A stretch of 23,046 nucleotides of DNA, taken from IMG/VR virus record IMGVR_UViG_3300030202_002856, positions 1 to 23,046 of that record, one strand, 5' to 3'. This DNA comes from a virus. Below the pieces are notes generated by a model, which saw only the letters and a program-made list of their open reading frames with translations, had not been told where the DNA came from and ran no database searches. Each line of letters opens with the position of its first letter. The stretch's first letter is position 1. The position numbers and the translations under genes are program-made. Below, piece after piece: positions 8,307 to 16,521 of this stretch.

Positions 8307-10724
8307 TTATCTAGGGTCAAATCCACCTAAATCAAATCCACCAAGTGTATCATTACCTGCTGATTCAAACTTTTTAGGTGAACTACCTGTTTTCCTTTGG
8401 TCTATAAGCTCACTTTGTTGAGAGGCCTGTATTTTGGTTCTTTCGTCTTTCCTATCTTCTTTCTCTTTTTCTTTACCTTTCAAAGCTTCAACTTCCATTT
8501 GTCTAAGCTGCATGTTCATTTGGAACTCCAATTGCATAAGATCTTTTTTTACCTGAGCTTCTTGATTTAGCTTTTGAGCATCTAATTGACCTTGCAGTTG
8601 AGCTAGTTGAGCTTTTGATTGTGTTATAGCTTGATTTTTTTGAGCTTCAATCTGAGCTGCGTTTTGAGCGGCTTTAGTATTAGATTCTGTTTGTAGTTGT
8701 ATATTTCTTTCTTGGATTTTTTGATCTCTTTCTTGTTTTTCTTTTCTTCTTATTTTTAAAAGCTTATTAGCTAAGGTCGTATTTCTTATTTCGCGTATAT
8801 CTATAGCATCTTCAAGATCTATGTTTTGTTGAGATAAGGCAACTTGTATGTTATTTTCAAGCATAGCTTTTTCTTCCTCGTCAGGTGCTAATTCTAAAAA
8901 TATACCAAAGTCATATAAGTGAAGACTACTCATCTCTTCTAGTGTAGCTACATTATGAGCTCCTATAGCTTCTATAAAAGCGTCTTTAGTTGGAGAGTAC
9001 TCTATTACGTCTGATATTCTAAGAGATAATGATTCAGCTACATCCGTAGAAAGAAACAGTCCAGCTTGCAATATATGTCTAGTAGCAGTATTACTGTTTG
9101 CCGCCGCTAGTTTTTGAATACCAACTAACGCATTTTTATCAGGCGTACTACCATCTCTCGCTTCGTTAAGACCGGTAGTATCACGTATCATTTGTAAGTA
9201 ATAGTTGTAGTTACCTATAAGAGCGTTTATTTTATTACCACCAGAACCACTCGTTATTTCTTGAATAGGAACTTTTCCAGGATTCATATCTCCATCAGCA
9301 GTCATTGATCTACCAATAACAGAACCTGTTTGGAAAAACATGTTTAAAGCTTCCTGAGGATTATAGTTTGTTCCGTTGCCAAGATCAACTTCTGCCAAAC
9401 CGTCAGCATCAAGATAAACACCATCAGGTACCATGCGTGACATTACTTGCTGTATCTTTAAGTGAGTAAGTTGAATCATATCAGCAAATCCAGTAATTCT
9501 ACTAACTAAAGATTCAATGCGACCCTTGTACATTCTAGGTGCTACTATAGAGTAATTCATCTTTACTTTTGTGTAATCACTTTTTGGTCGCATCATATTT
9601 TTTGACATCTCCCATTTTAAAAGCTTTTTTGTACCTAACACAAGAGCTCCTTCATATAGACACTCTACGTTGCTTTGTAATTTAGAAAAGTTTGCCTCAG
9701 AGTTTTCTGGAGGATTAAACGTATCATCTTTTTCAATAGCTTTTTCCATACCAGAACCTGTTTGTTTTATTTTGTAAACTTGGTTCATGTATGTCTTGTA
9801 GTTAAAATACAAGACTTTAACTTTATTAGCGTCTGGTCTTTCTTGAGAATAATTATCTGATCTTTGATTAGGACCTTTTTGTATTTCTTCTAAATCCTCT
9901 TGTGTTAAATGCGGGAATTGCTTAGCTAGTTCATTAATCGGTATACTTTTTACTTCACCAACATAGTATATGTCATCAAAATAAGGGGATTCAGTATACG
10001 AGTAAACAAGATCTGCGGGATCAACATAATCTATAGTTATTCCTTCGGAAGTATTAAAGTTTGTTTTTACAGCTCCAATACCAAGCACAGCTAAGTCATA
10101 GTAAAAACGTTTCTTTGTTAGTTCATATTTGTTTCCTTCTAGTAAAACGTTTATAGCTTGCTCTTCGGCTAACTCTACGGTTTGCTTGTATGAAAGCTGC
10201 ATGTGAAGCTTTAACTCCTCTTCATTTTTTGGTAAAGTTTGCGGATCGTTCTCATACATGTTTATTCCAAAAGCTTCACCTACATAATCGTTGAAGTCTT
10301 GAGTCTTCATGTCTTTTAACACAGAGTCCATATATTCTGTTCTCATAGTAACTCCGTACGGATCTTGAGAGTAAGCTTTAATATCGTAAGTTCTTTCAGC
10401 AATACCATTAACTACAATATCTACAAACTTAGGTATAATAGGAACTGGCTTCCAGTCTAGATTTAAATAAGACAAATCACCATTTATAGATAATTCATCT
10501 TTATACTTCTGTATTGACTGCTCACCTCTAGCGTATAATCTTAAATTATGAAAGTGTCTCTGACTATGACCATGCATATTGTAATTAGACCCTTTATTAG
10601 AGGTGTTATCACCATACCACTCATCTTCTATCGCCTGAGCTACTTTTAATCCGTATTCGTAGCTTACTTTTTCTACGTCACTTACCACTTGGCTTGGAAA
10701 ATAATTATGAGATATATTAGCCAT
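8307..10724 (-). CDS. Portal protein
   Basis: This 805-aa protein forms the ring at the packaging vertex. The N-terminal half has HFHNLRLYARGEQSIQKYKD (about 57-76) and a WKPVPIIPKFVDIVVNGIAE segment (about 91-110), typical of large portals of crAss-like and marine podoviruses. A DPADLVYSYTESPYFDDIYY stretch follows near 235-255. The region from about 655 to 775 is a long Gln/Lys/Glu-rich coiled coil, comparable to the helical barrel of P22 portal. The last 22 residues contain KFESAGND and are Gly/Asp-rich. It starts 4 bases after the terminase stop, and the scaffold follows after 22 bases. Length far above 500 aa supports the podoviral barrel type rather than a siphoviral portal. Confidence 0.87.
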   Translation of the reverse strand: MANISHNYFPSQVVSDVEKVSYEYGLKVAQAIEDEWYGDNTSNKGSNYNMHGHSQRHFHNLRLYARGEQSIQKYKDELSINGDLSYLNLDWKPVPIIPKFVDIVVNGIAERTYDIKAYSQDPYGVTMRTEYMDSVLKDMKTQDFNDYVGEAFGINMYENDPQTLPKNEEELKLHMQLSYKQTVELAEEQAINVLLEGNKYELTKKRFYYDLAVLGIGAVKTNFNTSEGITIDYVDPADLVYSYTESPYFDDIYYVGEVKSIPINELAKQFPHLTQEDLEEIQKGPNQRSDNYSQERPDANKVKVLYFNYKTYMNQVYKIKQTGSGMEKAIEKDDTFNPPENSEANFSKLQSNVECLYEGALVLGTKKLLKWEMSKNMMRPKSDYTKVKMNYSIVAPRMYKGRIESLVSRITGFADMIQLTHLKIQQVMSRMVPDGVYLDADGLAEVDLGNGTNYNPQEALNMFFQTGSVIGRSMTADGDMNPGKVPIQEITSGSGGNKINALIGNYNYYLQMIRDTTGLNEARDGSTPDKNALVGIQKLAAANSNTATRHILQAGLFLSTDVAESLSLRISDVIEYSPTKDAFIEAIGAHNVATLEEMSSLHLYDFGIFLELAPDEEEKAMLENNIQVALSQQNIDLEDAIDIREIRNTTLANKLLKIRRKEKQERDQKIQERNIQLQTESNTKAAQNAAQIEAQKNQAITQSKAQLAQLQGQLDAQKLNQEAQVKKDLMQLEFQMNMQLRQMEVEALKGKEKEKEDRKDERTKIQASQQSELIDQRKTGSSPKKFESAGNDTLGGFDLGGFDPR

Positions 10725-10728
10725 ATTG

Positions 10729-12945
10729 TTATTTTATTATTTTAGAAGTAAAGCCATCGTTTTTATATCTAGCTATACCTAGGTTTAATTTTTGTTTTCT
10801 CCTACTAGCTGTTGGTTTGTATAAGTTTTTATTACAGGCCATTATAGCCAAACCTGAGCTTATAGAAGCATCGTGTTTTGTTCTCTTATTTATATCAAAC
10901 TTAGCCCAATCGTTTAGTGTTTCGTTAAAGTAAACGCTACCATAATTACCATTTTGCAAATGACCAACATGATCATTTATATACATTTCGATAGCGGCCG
11001 CGTGAGCTTGTTTTATGTCCTCACTAGAGTTTGGTATTCCACCCACCTCTTTTTCAGCCGTACTCAGTTTACTCCATATTTTATCTGGTCTGTTCATGCT
11101 AAAACCTCTATACCCTCTTCTTTTAAAATAATACAGAAGTCTAGGCTTATTGTTTTCCGCTAACAATGGCATTCCATAAAAAATACAAGCCATCAATACG
11201 TCTTCAAAAAATATTTCAGCGGTTTGTGGTCTAGCTATATATTCTAAAAATAATTGGTTGATTGGAGCGTTATCCATACTAAATTTAGTTAGTCCATGGA
11301 GAGATCCATTAGATCCTCTACCATCTACCGTACCACTAATATCATAGCTGTCGCACCCAAAAGCACCAATATGTTCGTTTCCAGGATATTTTATTCCATT
11401 TTTAAGTATTACTCGGTTTTGTAAATTTCTATCAGGAATCCAGCTAACTTTAAACCTACCGCTTGGATCTGGATGAAATACTACTTGAGTATCTTTAACC
11501 CCGTTCGCCCACTGAAAAGATCCTTTAGTTACAACAGATGAGTTTCTATTGCCTTCATTGTAATCAATTTGCTCGTAAATTTTTACTAAATTAAATAGAC
11601 TATTTTTTGTTTCATCTCTAAAAGCGTGCTCTGTAGTTCTTGGGAATTGACGATAAAATTCATTCAAAGCATCTTGATCTTCTTTTAAGCCTTCTACCTC
11701 GTTTTCCCAGTGATTGATAACACCTACATCTATTAATTCACCGTCTGGTCCATAAACGTCGGATACTGGAGTAGTGAATACAGGTCGTCCGTATTCGTCA
11801 ATAAATCCTTCAAAGTTCCATTCCATTGGGATAAACAAAGAATATAAACCAGATTTTGTTTGACCATTTTTATTTCTTTTATTTACATCACTGTCGTTAT
11901 ACAGTCTCTTAAAATTATCGCCACCTTTGTCGAGAGCGTTACTCGTTGAACCCATCATACACTTACCTATAATCCTACTACCTAGTCTTAAGCAAGTTTT
12001 AGTTACTCTCCAATTGTTTAATATATTATCAGGTCTTTCCCACTTACCACTTTCATCATGAACTAATAGCGCTAGTTTTTCACCATCATAACTGTTGTCT
12101 CCAGTATTCTTCCAATCAATAGTAGTATCTAAACCTTTAATCTCTTCCAACTTTTCATTGGTATCTATTTTTTTACGAGTAAACTTGCTAGCTGGAACAC
12201 GGTATGCTAATTCTGATTTCGGTCTATCCATACCGTCTTGTATTGGTTTAAAAAAGAAAGGATAGTTTATAGAAATAGGTACCACTTTATCTGTAAACAT
12301 TTTTTTCGCATCACTACCACTTTTTGATAGTATACCATATCTACTATCGCTTGAAATTGTAGCTTGATTAACTGTTTCAGCAGAAGACATAAAAGAAAAA
12401 CCAGAACGTCTGTTCTTAAGATAACACATTCCGTAGCACCTTTGATCAATTTTACAGGCCTCCCAAAAAATAAAAAATAATCTATTAGCTTCACGAAAGT
12501 CTGGAGCACCAACGTCAATCTTGCTCCATTGTAAATACATATAATGTGCACCTGTTATATAAGTTGGATCTCCATTATTGTTAAACCAAAATCCTTGCTC
12601 TCTTCTATTAAACTCTTCGTCTATATAGTCGTACCACTGTTCTTTGTTTTCTTCAGGATAAGATTTCCAATCGAATATAGTTTTTATTTTTTTAAGTATA
12701 TCAGGCTTTGTTATTTGCTTCCATTTATTATATTCATTAGAGTAAGCTTGCTTAGGGGGTTTTGGTAAAGCAATTTTAAGTCCTTGAATATCGTATATTT
12801 CACCAACTTGACCATCGCTACTAAGCACGATAAGATCGTGTTCTTTATTATAGCCTCGCTTCCACTTTTTGCTCCTATTCATTCTAGACAAAGTGGTTTT
12901 CTTTACGGGCTCAACTACACTATATAAAGTTTGTTCGTAACTCAT
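10729..12945 (-). CDS. Terminase large subunit (TerL)
   Basis: This 738-aa protein is the packaging ATPase and nuclease. The ATPase half shows a deviant Walker A at about 176-188 (LKNRRSGFSFMSS, lacking the usual GKS/T), Walker B LALLVHDES with D297 and E298, and a likely coupling motif MMGSTSNA at 330-337. The RNase H-like nuclease half shows AFGCDSYDI with D532 and the closing acidic site KHDASISSGLAI with D692. About 130 extra N-terminal residues are typical of the crAss-like/marine type I recall. The start overlaps the stop of the upstream 91-aa gene as ATGA, so the two are probably translationally coupled. The portal follows after 4 bases. Confidence is high despite the unusual P-loop. 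Confidence 0.88.
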   Translation of the reverse strand: MSYEQTLYSVVEPVKKTTLSRMNRSKKWKRGYNKEHDLIVLSSDGQVGEIYDIQGLKIALPKPPKQAYSNEYNKWKQITKPDILKKIKTIFDWKSYPEENKEQWYDYIDEEFNRREQGFWFNNNGDPTYITGAHYMYLQWSKIDVGAPDFREANRLFFIFWEACKIDQRCYGMCYLKNRRSGFSFMSSAETVNQATISSDSRYGILSKSGSDAKKMFTDKVVPISINYPFFFKPIQDGMDRPKSELAYRVPASKFTRKKIDTNEKLEEIKGLDTTIDWKNTGDNSYDGEKLALLVHDESGKWERPDNILNNWRVTKTCLRLGSRIIGKCMMGSTSNALDKGGDNFKRLYNDSDVNKRNKNGQTKSGLYSLFIPMEWNFEGFIDEYGRPVFTTPVSDVYGPDGELIDVGVINHWENEVEGLKEDQDALNEFYRQFPRTTEHAFRDETKNSLFNLVKIYEQIDYNEGNRNSSVVTKGSFQWANGVKDTQVVFHPDPSGRFKVSWIPDRNLQNRVILKNGIKYPGNEHIGAFGCDSYDISGTVDGRGSNGSLHGLTKFSMDNAPINQLFLEYIARPQTAEIFFEDVLMACIFYGMPLLAENNKPRLLYYFKRRGYRGFSMNRPDKIWSKLSTAEKEVGGIPNSSEDIKQAHAAAIEMYINDHVGHLQNGNYGSVYFNETLNDWAKFDINKRTKHDASISSGLAIMACNKNLYKPTASRRKQKLNLGIARYKNDGFTSKIIK

Positions 12946-13217
12946 TTAGATCTTCCTTCAGCAAAACCTTTAAATACACGTTCTTGCTTTTTCTCAGGTT
13001 CTTTACCGTTAAGTAAATTTTCTTCTTCTTGTATTCTGTTTAGTATCTCAAAAGCGTCAAATATAGCTAGCTTTTTAGTGGCTGCAGCATTCTTAAGTCT
13101 ATCAGCTGTAATGTCATCGCCACTATCAACTATAGCTTCTTTAGCTACTTTAATCAACTCTTCTACAGCTCTATGCCCAGCTTGGATTATACTCTTCTTC
13201 GTTTCCTTGATATTCAT
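12942..13217 (-). CDS. Small helical protein, small-terminase candidate
   Basis: This 91-aa protein is predicted to be mostly helical and lies directly upstream of TerL with an ATGA overlap (12942-12945). The helices are roughly residues 4-30 (ETKKSIIQAGHRAVEELIKV) and 38-68 (DITADRLKNAAATKKLAIFD, then EILNRIQEEEN). The tail (about 70-91) is basic. Small terminases are short, oligomerise through helices and are usually encoded just before TerL, which is the reason for the call. No clear helix-turn-helix is visible. Its first 47 bases overlap the end of the tandem-GroES gene; no later ATG exists, so the overlap appears real. It could instead be an unrelated assembly factor. Confidence 0.5.
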   Translation of the reverse strand: MNIKETKKSIIQAGHRAVEELIKVAKEAIVDSGDDITADRLKNAAATKKLAIFDAFEILNRIQEEENLLNGKEPEKKQERVFKGFAEGRSK

Positions 13218-13752
13218 ATTTTATTGTAATAAATTTAGAGTAAACTCTATATAGTCTTTCTCCATCAACGATAAACTCATATTCACTACTTGGTGTAAAG
13301 CCTACTAAATCACCAATATCTACAGTTCCATCAGATTGCTTTACAACACCTATTAGTGGCCGTTCTTTACTCTCATCAAACTTATCTATAGATTTTATAG
13401 GTTTGATAAAACAGAAGCCATCTATAGGTTTCCACTCGTTATCTCTTTTAAAAGAAAATATTTGATCTTTAGATACAAAGTATTTATTGTTTTTGAAGTA
13501 GCTTTTACTATTGCGCTCTCTACCTTTTACATCATGCCATCTTCTAAACACGTTGTGATGAACTATAACGGTATCACCAACTTTTAAATCAGACTTATTA
13601 TTAGCAGGTGTTGCTATTATTTCAGCTTCTCTGTTAACGTGTAGATGGTTGAATATTTCTGTGTTTACTATTAGACTTTTATTGTCTATGGCTATAGAGT
13701 TATTATATCTTCCACCTATGGGTTTTATGATATAATTATTTAAAGCTTTCAT
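13171..13752 (-). CDS. Tandem GroES-like (double Cpn10-fold) protein
   Basis: This 193-aa protein reads as two GroES folds in a row. Domain 1 (about 1-102) opens MKALNNYIIKPI, close to MKAINNYVVVDKI of the GroES at 18173-18430. It then has LIV at 27-29, where GroES has the IVL of its mobile loop, LKVGDTVIVHHN at 56-67 (GroES: VKVGDIVIFND), and a closing strand YFVSKDQIFSFK. Domain 2 (about 107-181) repeats this with PIDGFCFIKPI, VDIGDLVGFTP at 144-154 and GERLYRVYSKFITIKY at the end, but shows no clear IVL-type tripeptide. GroES caps GroEL; a fused pair resembles the plan of chloroplast Cpn20. It shares one base with the preceding 73-aa gene (TAATG) and sits just before the terminase genes. 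The fold assignment is motif-based; chaperonin binding is inference. Confidence 0.65.
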   Translation of the reverse strand: MKALNNYIIKPIGGRYNNSIAIDNKSLIVNTEIFNHLHVNREAEIIATPANNKSDLKVGDTVIVHHNVFRRWHDVKGRERNSKSYFKNNKYFVSKDQIFSFKRDNEWKPIDGFCFIKPIKSIDKFDESKERPLIGVVKQSDGTVDIGDLVGFTPSSEYEFIVDGERLYRVYSKFITIKYEYQGNEEEYNPSWA

Positions 13753-13973
13753 TAGTATTCTAGATTATACTCTATAGATATTGCCATGTTCTTATTGAAG
13801 TCTTTCCAAGGTAAAATGTCTTTACCTTTTTTTATATATATACTATATTTTTCTTCCTCTTCAATTATATCACAAATAGTATGACCACCATACACTTCCT
13901 GGTTAACAGAGTAGTGCATGGCGTCAATCTTGTAATCTTTACCAATAGTAATTTTACGAATCAGCTTGCTCAT
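13752..13973 (-). CDS. Small conserved phage protein, unknown function
   Basis: This 73-aa protein has the pattern LIRKITIGKDYKIDAMHYSV, then a YGGHTICDIIEEEEKYSIYI stretch and DILPWKDFNKNMAISIEYNL. I recall similar small proteins in phages of Bacteroidota, without known function. The predicted fold is mostly beta strands. Its start lies 20 bases inside the preceding coiled-coil gene, and its stop shares one base with the tandem-GroES start, so it belongs to the same transcript and may be translationally coupled. Confidence 0.65.
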   Translation of the reverse strand: MSKLIRKITIGKDYKIDAMHYSVNQEVYGGHTICDIIEEEEKYSIYIKKGKDILPWKDFNKNMAISIEYNLEY

Positions 13974-14235
13974 TTTTTTGCTTTATGATAGATCCGTCTT
14001 GGATGTTGATGTCTCCAGTTCCATATTTTTCTTTAAACGTCTCTCTAAGCTTAGACAGCATTTCTTGAAGTTCTAATATTGAATGGAGTATATGATGTTT
14101 TCTTGTCTCAATCATGCCGATTTCGCTTTGAGACTCTTGTATTGCTCTAACTAAAGCTTGGAGATTTTCTAACTCCTCTGTAGTAATTTTATCTGTCCCA
14201 AGGTTTTTAACCTTAGGTGTTTTTCTTTTTGCCAT
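13954..14235 (-). CDS. Small coiled-coil protein
   Basis: This 93-aa protein starts with a basic MAKRKTPKVKNLG tail. It then forms one long amphipathic helix from about 18 to 70 (ITTEELENLQALVRAIQESQ and HHILHSILELQEMLSKLRET) with regular leucines and isoleucines, most likely a coiled coil. The end contains YGTGDINIQDGSI. I recall the same layout in marine phage genomes; the function is unknown. It overlaps the 73-aa gene by 20 bases. Confidence 0.65.
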   Translation of the reverse strand: MAKRKTPKVKNLGTDKITTEELENLQALVRAIQESQSEIGMIETRKHHILHSILELQEMLSKLRETFKEKYGTGDINIQDGSIIKQKNEQADS

Positions 14236-14283
14236 TTTATTTTATTTTATTTAATTAAATTAGTCAATATATAGTATTACTTC

Positions 14284-14487
14284 TTATGACCAGTAGTTAC
14301 CACAAGAGCAATACTTAATATCATACAAAGCATTACAAGTTACCTCGTAATCATTTGAAGGTAAATCGTGATCTTCTACTTTTACAATAAGATTACCGTC
14401 TAAATCTATAATTCTATAATCGCTAGCGGTGCACGTGTATTTACCATCGACCATCGTGCCATCCGAACATTTATCGCATTCTTCCAT
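14284..14487 (-). CDS. Small Cys-rich, possible zinc-binding protein
   Basis: This 67-aa protein has cysteines at 4 and 7 (CDKC), 19, 51, 60 and 62 (CSCG). The CXXC and CXC pairs at the two ends could bind one zinc ion and close a small beta domain. It starts 1 base after the stop of the 307-aa virion protein gene, indicating co-expression. It is acidic and has no other recognisable motif. Zinc binding is inferred only from cysteine spacing. Confidence 0.6.
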   Translation of the reverse strand: MEECDKCSDGTMVDGKYTCTASDYRIIDLDGNLIVKVEDHDLPSNDYEVTCNALYDIKYCSCGNYWS

Positions 14488-14488
14488 A

Positions 14489-15412
14489 TTATCTATGTCC
14501 TATTATTCTTAAATTACTTAAAGCTAAATCTTGTTTGAATGCTGCTCCATCTACATGAGTGAAATATACGAAGTATATATACATGCCAGAATTACCGCTA
14601 GCACCCGCTAAATCAACCTCGCAAAATCTCCATCTATTAGTAGCCGCTAAAGACGTAGTATGACCAGTGCTTTGAAGTTGACCCTCTGTACCGCTATTGT
14701 TACCTGTAGCCCTAAGAGTTGTATGAGTAACTCTTAATGATTGAGTAGCGTCAGTGTCTAGCTCAGTATAAATAGTAATATTTTCTCCTCCGCTAGAAGC
14801 GTCAACAAGTCCGTTGCCTGTATTACCGCTATTGCTGCAATCTGTGGCACTATTTGAAGTTGCTATAGCTAGCCCTGAGCCATCAGCACCATTGAAAGCA
14901 CTACCAAAGGCATGAATCCACATCTGCAATGTCACTTTGCTATATCTAGAGAAGTCATATTCTAATGTTCTAATAGCACCTATTCTTGAAGCAGCACCAT
15001 TTACTGTCGCTGGATTAGAAGCCTCATAAAACATATAGCCGCTAGTTTGCTCTGTGTCCCAAACTCCATTACCGGAAGTGTTATAGATAGATCCAAATTG
15101 CGTACCCTTAGTCACAGGGTGTGAGTTAGAACCGCCCCAAGTTATGTTACAACCACCGCCAGGACCAGTATCAGCAGAGCCCGTGTTTCCGTAACCAGCA
15201 ACCCAACCATTACTTGCTTGCTTTGTAGCTCCTAAATCAGTGTCAGTTGTTCCGTCGTCTAGTATAGTAAAGTTTCCACTATCAGCCTTAACAAAACCTT
15301 TTGCTTCGAGCGCTGTAGAGTTTTTTCCCAAGAAGGTTGAAAAGTCATAGATCTTTATAACATCGTACACGCTTTCGTACGCATTTGATATGCTAGTTCC
15401 AACTCCAAGCAT
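14489..15412 (-). CDS. Putative virion surface / fibre-like protein
   Basis: This 307-aa protein is rich in Gly, Ser, Thr and Asn. The C-terminal half looks like a jelly-roll sandwich: RTLEYDFSRYSKVTLQMWIH, later RWRFCEVDLAGASGN and MYIYFVYFTHVDG. Such domains are common in lectin-like or MAM-like surface proteins. The N-terminal part includes GPGGGCNITWGGSNSH. There is no signal peptide or catalytic motif. It follows the 227-aa gene with no spacer (stop and start adjacent at 15412/15413), so the two are probably made together and may form one decoration or fibre structure. Carbohydrate or host-surface binding is inference. Confidence 0.6.
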   Translation of the reverse strand: MLGVGTSISNAYESVYDVIKIYDFSTFLGKNSTALEAKGFVKADSGNFTILDDGTTDTDLGATKQASNGWVAGYGNTGSADTGPGGGCNITWGGSNSHPVTKGTQFGSIYNTSGNGVWDTEQTSGYMFYEASNPATVNGAASRIGAIRTLEYDFSRYSKVTLQMWIHAFGSAFNGADGSGLAIATSNSATDCSNSGNTGNGLVDASSGGENITIYTELDTDATQSLRVTHTTLRATGNNSGTEGQLQSTGHTTSLAATNRWRFCEVDLAGASGNSGMYIYFVYFTHVDGAAFKQDLALSNLRIIGHR

Positions 15413-16096
15413 TTATTTACCGAAATAACAAATTACACCAGACGCAGAAGGTCTAAAAGCAGTCCATCTGCCATATATGGTAATACCTTTAGGATATACT
15501 TGTCCATCAGCTATAATACCTCCGGCTCCATGATACTCGTCTAGAAATATTAAAGATTGCGAGTCAGGAGATAGCCCTGTAAATGATGGACTTCCATTAG
15601 TTAAGTGCTGCTCTAAAGTTATATTTGCTCCATCTACACTTTTCACTTTTATGCCTCTAGCATTAGGACCATGATAAACTGGTGCTGGCGTTTGACCATC
15701 TAGAGTAATTAGAGGATCACCGTCTGTTTCAGCGGTATCGTTGACTAGTAAAACAAACTGACCAGGTTTAACTTTAGCGTTAGCGCCACCAGACAATACT
15801 ACTGGATTAATATTAGACCCAGCATTATCAGTTAAGTCTAGGGTAACCACACCATTTGCGTTAAAATCATTACTATCAGCATCGAGATCGGTATTAGCAC
15901 CTGCTGCTATATAAGGAAAGTTAGGACCGGCAGTATCTAATCTTTCTGGCTCCATAATTGTTGGCGTGTTGTCGTCTAGAAATTGAATAGCAACTATAAC
16001 GTGGTTTTGTGGAGGTATTATTGTCTGCGCGACGTCTGAATAAGCGCTTCCCATTTGCCCAAAGCTATATGCTACACTTGTTGAATTTTGTCCCAT
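15413..16096 (-). CDS. Putative virion decoration / fibre-associated protein
   Basis: This 227-aa beta-rich protein has an N-terminal NHVIVAIQFLDDNTPTIMEP region and a central GANAKVKPGQFVLLVNDTAE. Its ending, GITIYGRWTAFRPSASGVIC followed by YFGK, is a pattern I recall from structural proteins of uncultured marine phages. It has high Asp, Gly and Asn, and no membrane segment. It sits between the holin (5-base gap) and the 307-aa protein (no gap). A surface or head-decoration role is likely from composition and company; the exact role is unknown. Confidence 0.6.
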   Translation of the reverse strand: MGQNSTSVAYSFGQMGSAYSDVAQTIIPPQNHVIVAIQFLDDNTPTIMEPERLDTAGPNFPYIAAGANTDLDADSNDFNANGVVTLDLTDNAGSNINPVVLSGGANAKVKPGQFVLLVNDTAETDGDPLITLDGQTPAPVYHGPNARGIKVKSVDGANITLEQHLTNGSPSFTGLSPDSQSLIFLDEYHGAGGIIADGQVYPKGITIYGRWTAFRPSASGVICYFGK

Positions 16097-16101
16097 TTTA
16101 T

Positions 16102-16521
16102 TTATTTATTAGTTTGTTCGTTTTTCTTTGAACTTCCACCGAAGAAGAAGTCTATTATTGTATTTACTTTAGCACTCATCGCTCCAAATATTGTTGATAT
16201 GAAGCTTATTTCAAATTCACCAAGATCTATTGTCTTATTTACAAAGTAATTAAACATTATGTAAGTAATACCAAAATATGCTATGGTAAATAACGTAGCT
16301 AATATCTTTTGAATAATAGCGTCGTCTTTATAAAGATCACGCGCATCTTTGCGATCTTCAACTTCTTTTGAGAAAGCTTCACGCTCTGCGTCTAGTAATA
16401 GCTTTTTTATTGCAAGCTTTGCAGCATCTCTTTCTTTGTCTGTAGTAATAACTTTATCAAGTATACCCTCTGCGTTGTCTACTACTTTACCTAATATTCC
16501 TCCTAGTAAATTCTGTATCAT
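16102..16521 (-). CDS. Holin (GTA_holin_3TM-like)
   Basis: This 139-aa protein has an N-terminal amphipathic or weakly hydrophobic segment (IQNLLGGILGKVVDNAEGIL). A charged helix with DAAKLAIKKLLLDAEREAFS and EDRKDARDLYKDD follows. Two clear membrane segments lie at about 69-93 and 104-127, ahead of a basic, hydrophilic tail. This layout, including the NTIIDFFFGGS end, matches the holin family first described for gene-transfer-agent release. Holins form inner-membrane holes that time lysis. The start overlaps the stop of the HEXXH protein gene as ATGA (16518-16521). No classical endolysin is recognisable in this window, so the partner is either elsewhere or is the upstream gene. Confidence 0.75.
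   Translation of the reverse strand: MIQNLLGGILGKVVDNAEGILDKVITTDKERDAAKLAIKKLLLDAEREAFSKEVEDRKDARDLYKDDAIIQKILATLFTIAYFGITYIMFNYFVNKTIDLGEFEISFISTIFGAMSAKVNTIIDFFFGGSSKKNEQTNK

Noticed and set aside
12267-12551. 94-codon minus-strand frame inside the terminase gene
   Set aside because: It is in another frame of the terminase ATPase region and has no independent support.
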